A model generated the notes under the pieces. The model was not told the DNA's origin. It was given only the letters and a program-made list of their open reading frames with translations, and did not search any database. Shown here piece by piece: positions 7,321 through 10,582 of a stretch of 10,582 bases of DNA. Positions within the stretch are counted from its first letter, which is position 1, and each line of letters starts with the position of its first letter. A program made the translations under genes and the position numbers. Source of the DNA: an uncultured Arcanobacterium sp. GTDB taxonomy: Bacteria; Actinomycetota; Actinomycetes; Actinomycetales; Actinomycetaceae. Where the stretch lies: contig NZ_CAMXYE010000051.1 in assembly GCF_947253055.1 (NCBI RefSeq), positions 1-10,582 of the forward strand, read 5' to 3'.

Positions 7321-8829
7321 TCAGTAGACGAAACTCAGCTTGGCATCCGCTGCATCTACATCAATAGTTTCTACTGCTACTTCGGCGCGCGGATTGATGC
7401 CTTCCACTACATAGCGCTTTACCAGTAAGAACCAGACGATACCGAGTGCTAAGTAAAGGAGAGTGAAAATGATTAACGAAGCCAGCAGTTCAATGCTGAG
7501 TACGTTTTGCGATACACCATAGTCAGTGAGTTGATTAATTAACTGCGTAGGCGGAGTGCTTTCCATAGGCTGAGCTTGGAAATTTGGATATACCACCCAA
7601 GGTTGGCGACCCATTTCCGCGAGAATCCAGCCGAATGTAGAAGCGAGATAGGGGAAAGTAATCGTCCACATGAAGAGCTTTGCTAAACCAGGGGAATCCG
7701 GTAGCTTATCTTTTCGCAGTACGAAGAGCCCTAGCAGTGCTAGCAGAGCCGAAGCAAAGCCCAGCCCCATCATGATTCGGAACGAGTAGAACGAGATGAA
7801 AGGATTGGGAAGATAATTTTGATCGGCTCCGTAGGTATCGGCAAAGTACTCTTGGAACTGCTTATTAATATCGTCAGCTCCGGTGATTTGCGATTCCGGG
7901 CCACTGAAGTGATTGGTGACCATGAAGGACTCTAAGCCCGGAATCGGTAAAGTTATTACTGAATCCGCATTGAGCTCTGTGCCCTTCATAATTAAGCCGA
8001 GTTGAGCCGATTCTTCGGTCTGGGAGATTCCCATTGCGGCAATCATCTTCGTGGGCTGCGCCTTATAAATATGCTGCCCCATGAAATGCCCAGTAGTGAT
8101 GACGAACAGTGCACCAATCAGCATAGCAATGAAACCGAATTTAGCGGCTGGCTTCCAGTACTCGAGAGCTTCGGCTTTGTCGCCAGCCTTTACTCTCCGC
8201 ACTATCCACCACATGGACACTCCGGCAACCAGAGAGCCGGAGAGCAATAAGGAAGCGGTAAAAGTATGGGCAAAGGCGTACATCGACGTGGGGGAAAAGA
8301 TCACATTTAAGAAGCCGGTGGCGCCGTCAAGCTCGGCCCGCCCCGTCTCCGGATTAAAGATCGCTCCTACCGGATTCTGCATAAAGGAATTTGCAGCCAG
8401 AATAAAGAGTGCCGATACATTCGTGCCGATGGCGAAGAGCCATACAGCAGCAGTGTGTACTTTCGGCGATATCCGCCCGCGGCCGAAGATCCAGACGCCC
8501 AAGAAAGTGGACTCTAGGAAGAAGGCGAGCAGAGCTTCGAAAGCGAGTGGTGCTCCGAAAATATCTCCTACATAGCGGGAGTATTCCGACCAGCCCATAC
8601 CGAATTGAAACTCTTGCACAATACCGGTGGCCACGCCGAGTGCGAAGTTAATTATTAAAATTTTGCCAAAGAACTCAGTGATTTTTAGCCATCTGGCTTC
8701 ACCACTCTTGAGCCACTTGGTCTGCATTATTGCCACTAGCAGGGAAAGACCTATGGTCAGCGGTACCAAAATAAAATGGTAGACCGTGGTAATTCCAAAC
8801 TGCCACCTGGCAAGGTCTAGAGCTTCCAC
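7321..8829 (-). CDS. cydA: Cytochrome bd quinol oxidase subunit I
   Basis: CydA is 502 residues, a membrane protein with about nine helices that carries the three hemes and the quinol site. Expected ligands are present: H18 (E. coli H19, heme d), E98 (E99), E106 (E107), H188 (H186) and, in SFRIMMG, R351 and M353 (R391 and M393, heme b558). GRQPW contains W411 (W441). The periplasmic Q-loop (about 255-330) is of the short type. Within it, QPTK keeps the quinol-site Lys (K261, E. coli K252). The Glu expected five residues later (E257) is Met266 in KMIAAMGIS. The GTG start at 8829 follows AAAGG after 8 nt. It is the first gene of the block, and its promoter must lie in 8830-9558. The enzyme is a high-affinity oxidase used at low O2 and resistant to NO and sulfide. 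Confidence 0.98.
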   Translation of the reverse strand: MEALDLARWQFGITTVYHFILVPLTIGLSLLVAIMQTKWLKSGEARWLKITEFFGKILIINFALGVATGIVQEFQFGMGWSEYSRYVGDIFGAPLAFEALLAFFLESTFLGVWIFGRGRISPKVHTAAVWLFAIGTNVSALFILAANSFMQNPVGAIFNPETGRAELDGATGFLNVIFSPTSMYAFAHTFTASLLLSGSLVAGVSMWWIVRRVKAGDKAEALEYWKPAAKFGFIAMLIGALFVITTGHFMGQHIYKAQPTKMIAAMGISQTEESAQLGLIMKGTELNADSVITLPIPGLESFMVTNHFSGPESQITGADDINKQFQEYFADTYGADQNYLPNPFISFYSFRIMMGLGFASALLALLGLFVLRKDKLPDSPGLAKLFMWTITFPYLASTFGWILAEMGRQPWVVYPNFQAQPMESTPPTQLINQLTDYGVSQNVLSIELLASLIIFTLLYLALGIVWFLLVKRYVVEGINPRAEVAVETIDVDAADAKLSFVY

Positions 8830-8854
8830 CTCGATTACCTTTCGTCAGACGTAA

Positions 8855-8883
8855 ATTTTACAGCTATGAATAGGTGCTGAAAG
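8855..8883 (-). promoter_or_regulatory. Candidate proximal cydA promoter
   Basis: On the minus strand, TAAAAT (8860-8855) matches five of six bases of the -10 consensus. The region 17 bp upstream (CTTTCA, 8883-8878) is a poor -35. A start near 8848 would leave a leader of about 19 nt before the GTG. A weak -35 fits activator dependence, but the call rests on the -10 alone. Confidence 0.35.
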
Positions 8884-8903
8884 TGGCACCCTGAAACGGG
8901 TGC
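8873..8903 (-). promoter_or_regulatory. Overlapping dyads upstream of cydA (operator pair or switchable hairpins)
   Basis: Three related half-sites lie in a row: GGTGC (8873-8877), GCACCC (8886-8891) and GGGTGC (8898-8903), separated by TGAAAGTG and TGAAAC. The middle one can pair with either neighbour, so the two hairpins are mutually exclusive. The first dyad covers the -35 and spacer of the candidate cydA promoter. It could be a pair of operator sites, or a leader switch if transcription starts farther upstream. It does not match the Rex or Crp consensus that I know. Confidence 0.45.
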
Positions 8904-8941
8904 TATGCCAGCGAAGCCGGATATTTCGAAGAAACTAAAGG

Positions 8942-8972
8942 CTGTGGGACCTAAGGCACTATAAAGCCACGG
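8942..8972 (+). other. Plus-strand hairpin overlapping the DosR-box-like site
   Basis: CTGTGG (8942-8947) can pair with CCACGG (8967-8972) around a 19-nt loop. One pair is a G-U that exists only in plus-strand RNA; in minus-strand RNA it would be a C-A mismatch. This mildly favours a plus-strand transcript, but the site also contains the operator-like sequence, so chance is a real alternative. Confidence 0.25.
8946..8959 (-). promoter_or_regulatory. DevR/DosR-box-like sequence upstream of cydA
   Basis: The plus-strand sequence GGGACCTAAGGCAC matches the core of the mycobacterial DosR box (GGGACTWWAGTCCC, as I recall it) at 11 of 14 positions, with a perfect GGGAC half-site. It is centred about 123 bp before the cydA start. 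The window encodes a regulator with the DosR recognition segment, so it is a plausible operator of that regulator. The -10 element expected about 30 bp downstream is weak (AAATAT, 8926-8921), which would suit an activated promoter. Confidence 0.45.
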
Positions 8973-9080
8973 AAACCAGAGCCAGTATTTTTTCGGGGAA
9001 AATCCGTTCAACTGCGCTTTATCTACTTACTCAGCAGAAAAGCTACGCGCTGAATACTATTCTCATAACCTATTATTACA

Positions 9081-9180
9081 CTTATTTTGCAGGAAAAACC
9101 TCGTGATGGGCCCTAAGTAGGCCGGAAAACTATTTTTGCAAGGAAAGTCTTTCGTAATTAGGTAGCTAAATAAGGGAAAA
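9081..9180. repeat. Two adjacent imperfect repeats of about 50 bp
   Basis: Unit 1 (9081-9129) and unit 2 (9130-9180) sit end to end. Both begin with a C-T-rich ATTTTTGC-type start, run into AGGAAA and a TCGT segment, and end in GGAAAA. Similarity is clear over the first 29 or so bases and the last six, and poor in between. This looks like an old tandem duplication in non-coding DNA. Unit 1 also contains a second GGGCCCTAAG motif. Confidence 0.4.
9108..9117. promoter_or_regulatory. Second copy of the GGGMCCTAAG motif
   Basis: GGGCCCTAAG at 9108-9117 differs at one base from GGGACCTAAG at 8946-8955, the better half of the DosR-box-like site. The full 14-mer matches the DosR core at only about 9 of 14 positions. 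It may be an auxiliary site for the same regulator or a coincidence. Confidence 0.25.
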
Positions 9181-9364
9181 TGCTTAATTATTCTGATTTT
9201 ACTATTTTTTAACAGAGAGAGTGGCTCAATATTTTTAGCTAAGTGAGTCGCATTTTTAGATAGGGGAAGTTCGCTAAATAAATAAGAAATTATGAGGTAA
9301 GTGAGTAGCTCCACAAGTGATTTCGAGATAGTCAGCTTTGCTATGGTGGCTGGAGAGCAGAAGC

Positions 9365-9379
9365 GTGCTAAAGTAGCAC
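9365..9379. promoter_or_regulatory. 15-bp perfect dyad upstream of rne
   Basis: GTGCTA (9365-9370) and TAGCAC (9374-9379) are perfect reverse complements around a 3-nt centre. This is the form of an operator for a small dimeric repressor, or a tight 3-nt-loop hairpin. I do not recognise the consensus. It lies about 180 bp before the rne start. Confidence 0.35.
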
Positions 9380-9441
9380 TAGGCAATTTGAGCGAGCATC
9401 AGCTTAAAATTTTCCTTACTTGAGCGCCGCGGTTTGTACTG

Positions 9442-9536
9442 CGTAGCTGCCGGAGGGAAATGCCTCCATAGACTTTTGCAGCCGAAGTGGTTGCGGGAAA
9501 AATTGTTCCGCTAGTGGCTAGATGCAGGCGGCTACG
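9442..9536 (+). promoter_or_regulatory. Multibranched RNA-like structure in the putative rne leader
   Basis: A 10-bp closing helix (CGTAGCTGCC 9442-9451 with GGCGGCTACG 9527-9536, one G-U pair) encloses three hairpins. They are GGAGG/CCTCC (9452-9467, loop GAAATG), GCAGCC/GGTTGC (9478-9494, loop GAAGT, one G-U pair) and GGAA/TTCC (9496-9509, loop AAATTG). A weak CTAG/CTAG follows (9511-9521). Both G-U pairs favour plus-strand RNA. The element ends 22 nt before the rne ATG. RNase E autoregulates through its own leader in E. coli, so a similar role here is an inference; an independent small RNA is also possible. Confidence 0.5.
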
Positions 9537-9558
9537 GAGCAGGGAAAGTACCTTTTAA

Positions 9559-10582
9559 ATGGTTGCTGATAAGAAATCAGAAGAAAAACTAAATAATACT
9601 GCCGAAAAGCGCCAGCGGCGCAATGCGAAAAAGTTGAATGCCGATATTACTTTTTCGGCAGGGCTCAGCGATATGCCGGCGGAAAAAGAGTCGAAGCCGG
9701 TAAAGTCAGTAAAGCCAGTGCAGAAAACGGCGCCACTCACCACTTTGCTCTTTCAGGAGCCAGATGTTACGAAAGTGGCAGAAGCACGGAGAGTACGCCG
9801 GCAGAAGAGCCAAGAAAAAGCGGACGCTGCTGGCGAAGGCTTTTCGAGTGCTGTGGAAGATAATTCGGAAGTGCCGGCGGAAGAATCGACTGCTACTGCG
9901 CGGCGTTCGCGGCGCGGATCGCGCGGGGGTACTCGCAGTAGACGGCGGCACGGCGCGGATACGGTGGAAAACGAGAATACGCCCGAAAATCTAGAAAATA
10001 GCGCAGAGGAAGATGGCGTAGATAAGGGGAAGCGCCGAGCAACATCTAAAGGTGCTGGCTCGAGAAGCTCCAAACAGGCAGATGTGAAAGCGGAATCTGC
10101 CGAGATAGATGCAGCGGCGGCCGGAGGTGAAAAAACTGCAAAAACTTCCGGAGAGAGTGCTGCTAGTGGTGAGAATGATGAAGAAAGTTCTCCGAAAGTG
10201 CGCCTGCGCCGGCGGCGAAGTGGGAATAAAGCTGGAGCAGAAGATGAAGTCACCGCTCCGCGTGGTTCTACTCGGCTGGAAGCGAAAAAGTTGCGGCGGA
10301 AGAAGAAGCGTGCGACAGGGAAACGCCACTATGCCGTATCTGAATCGGAGTTCTTGGCGCGGCGTGAATCGGTGCAGCGGGAGATGCTTATCCAAGAGCG
10401 CGATGGCTTAAATCAGATCGCTGTGATTGAAGATGGAGTGCTAGTAGAGCATTTCGTGGCCCGGCATACCCAAACTACTATGGTCGGAAACGTCTATTTA
10501 GGGCGAGTGCAGAATGTATTGCCTTCCATGGAAGCTGCTTTCGTGGATATAGGTAAAGGCCGCAATGCGGTGCTCTATGCCG
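9559..10582 (+). CDS. rne: Ribonuclease E/G, N-terminal part, runs off the right edge
   Basis: The frame stays open to the right edge, giving 341 residues of an RNase E/G family endoribonuclease, the core enzyme of mRNA decay and rRNA processing. Residues 1-270 or so are a hydrophilic, low-complexity extension. It has a short LLFQEPD motif (63-69), an Arg-rich patch (RRSRRGSRGG, 115-124, then RRR), acidic stretches, RLRRRR (215-220) and KKLRRKKKR (243-251). The catalytic part begins near REMLIQ (274-279) and continues into the S1 domain with VGNVYLGRV (309-317) and AAFVDIG (326-332). The long N-terminal extension before the catalytic core is the actinobacterial arrangement; in E. coli the disordered arm is C-terminal. 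The ATG at 9559 is the first possible start because an in-frame TAA lies directly before it (9556-9558). The Shine-Dalgarno sequence is weak (AGGGAAAG, about 10 nt away). The catalytic Asp residues lie outside the window. Confidence 0.95.
   Translation, partial: MVADKKSEEKLNNTAEKRQRRNAKKLNADITFSAGLSDMPAEKESKPVKSVKPVQKTAPLTTLLFQEPDVTKVAEARRVRRQKSQEKADAAGEGFSSAVEDNSEVPAEESTATARRSRRGSRGGTRSRRRHGADTVENENTPENLENSAEEDGVDKGKRRATSKGAGSRSSKQADVKAESAEIDAAAAGGEKTAKTSGESAASGENDEESSPKVRLRRRRSGNKAGAEDEVTAPRGSTRLEAKKLRRKKKRATGKRHYAVSESEFLARRESVQREMLIQERDGLNQIAVIEDGVLVEHFVARHTQTTMVGNVYLGRVQNVLPSMEAAFVDIGKGRNAVLYA

Larger units (their letters stand above)
8830..9558. other. 729-bp divergent intergenic region between cydA and rne
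   Basis: No convincing gene lies here on either strand. The cydA-proximal half holds the promoter and operator candidates listed separately. Between about 9050 and 9300 the sequence becomes clearly AT-rich, with scattered stops in all frames apart from a spurious minus-strand frame. Short GGAAA-centred elements recur on the plus strand, several flanked by short complementary arms, at about 8994-9006, 9091-9100, 9141-9155, 9452-9467 and 9496-9509. The last 120 bp form a folded element just before rne. I could not identify a clear -35/-10 pair for rne. The size allows a long rne leader or a small RNA. Confidence 0.7.

Noticed and set aside
8873..8890. Rex redox-repressor site for cydA
   Set aside because: The dyad GGTGC-N8-GCACC lacks the TTGTG/CACAA arms and spacing of known Rex operators.
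8870..9010. Riboswitch (cobalamin, c-di-GMP or c-di-AMP class) upstream of cydA or rne
   Set aside because: A few short matches such as GTGGGAC and AAAGCC appear, but the ordered conserved core of these classes is not present as I know it.
9081..9180. CRISPR array
   Set aside because: There are only two imperfect adjacent units with no unique spacers of constant length and no cas genes nearby.
9063..9386. Minus-strand open frame of 107 codons in the cydA-rne gap
   Set aside because: It would need a TTG start without a Shine-Dalgarno sequence, lies in AT-rich DNA covering the imperfect repeats, and its translation has no recognisable domain or coding character.
8830..9558. RNase P RNA, tmRNA, 6S/6C RNA or tRNA gene
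   Set aside because: GGAAAGTC at 9142 recalls the RNase P 5' core, but the rest is missing. No tRNA-like T arm, tmRNA ends or C-rich 6C loops were seen.
9753..10253. Minus-strand frame of 166 codons opposite rne
   Set aside because: It is a shadow of the charged low-complexity N-terminal region of RNase E, with Ser/Arg/Phe-rich composition typical of antisense frames.

Overview
The window looks like chromosome from an actinobacterium with a moderate G+C content. An Actinomycetaceae-like facultative anaerobe is my best guess, and it is only a guess. The grounds are the gene order cydA-cydB-cydD-cydC, a DevS/DosS-type tandem-GAF kinase with a DevR/DosR-type regulator, a short-Q-loop cytochrome bd, and an RNase E that starts with a long charged Arg-rich extension. 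There are no insertion sequences, tRNAs, rRNAs or CRISPR arrays.

Layout. (1) 2-472, plus strand: 3' part of a NarL/FixJ-family response regulator very like DevR/DosR; its first half lies off the left edge. (2) 473-584: convergent gap with a nested inverted repeat, probably a shared terminator. (3) 8829 down to 585, minus strand: a five-gene block, cydA, cydB, cydD, cydC and a sensor histidine kinase. cydD/cydC and cydC/kinase each overlap by 8 bp (ATGACTGA and ATGGCTGA), so the kinase is translationally tied to the bd-oxidase assembly genes. A perfect 13-bp hairpin and a good internal promoter lie between cydB and cydD. (4) 8830-9558: a 729-bp divergent intergenic region rich in dyads and repeats. 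(5) 9559 to the right edge, plus strand: the N-terminal third or so of RNase E/G.

How it works together. CydA and CydB form the high-affinity quinol oxidase. CydD and CydC form the heterodimeric ABC exporter needed to assemble it. The kinase keeps, at the correct spacing, the His (H107) and Tyr (Y129) that correspond to the proximal heme ligand and distal Tyr of mycobacterial DosS, so it is probably a heme-based O2/NO/redox sensor. The regulator has the AEKTVKN recognition-helix sequence of DosR. Upstream of cydA lies a sequence (8946-8959) that matches a DosR-type box at 11 of 14 positions. Together this suggests a self-contained circuit: a heme sensor kinase co-expressed with the oxygen-scavenging oxidase, whose partner regulator activates the same operon when oxygen falls. 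I found no evidence of a wholly new system. The most notable points are this circuit, two substitutions at normally conserved positions in CydA and CydB, a low-complexity insertion in the CydC ATPase domain, and a multibranched RNA-like structure immediately before rne.
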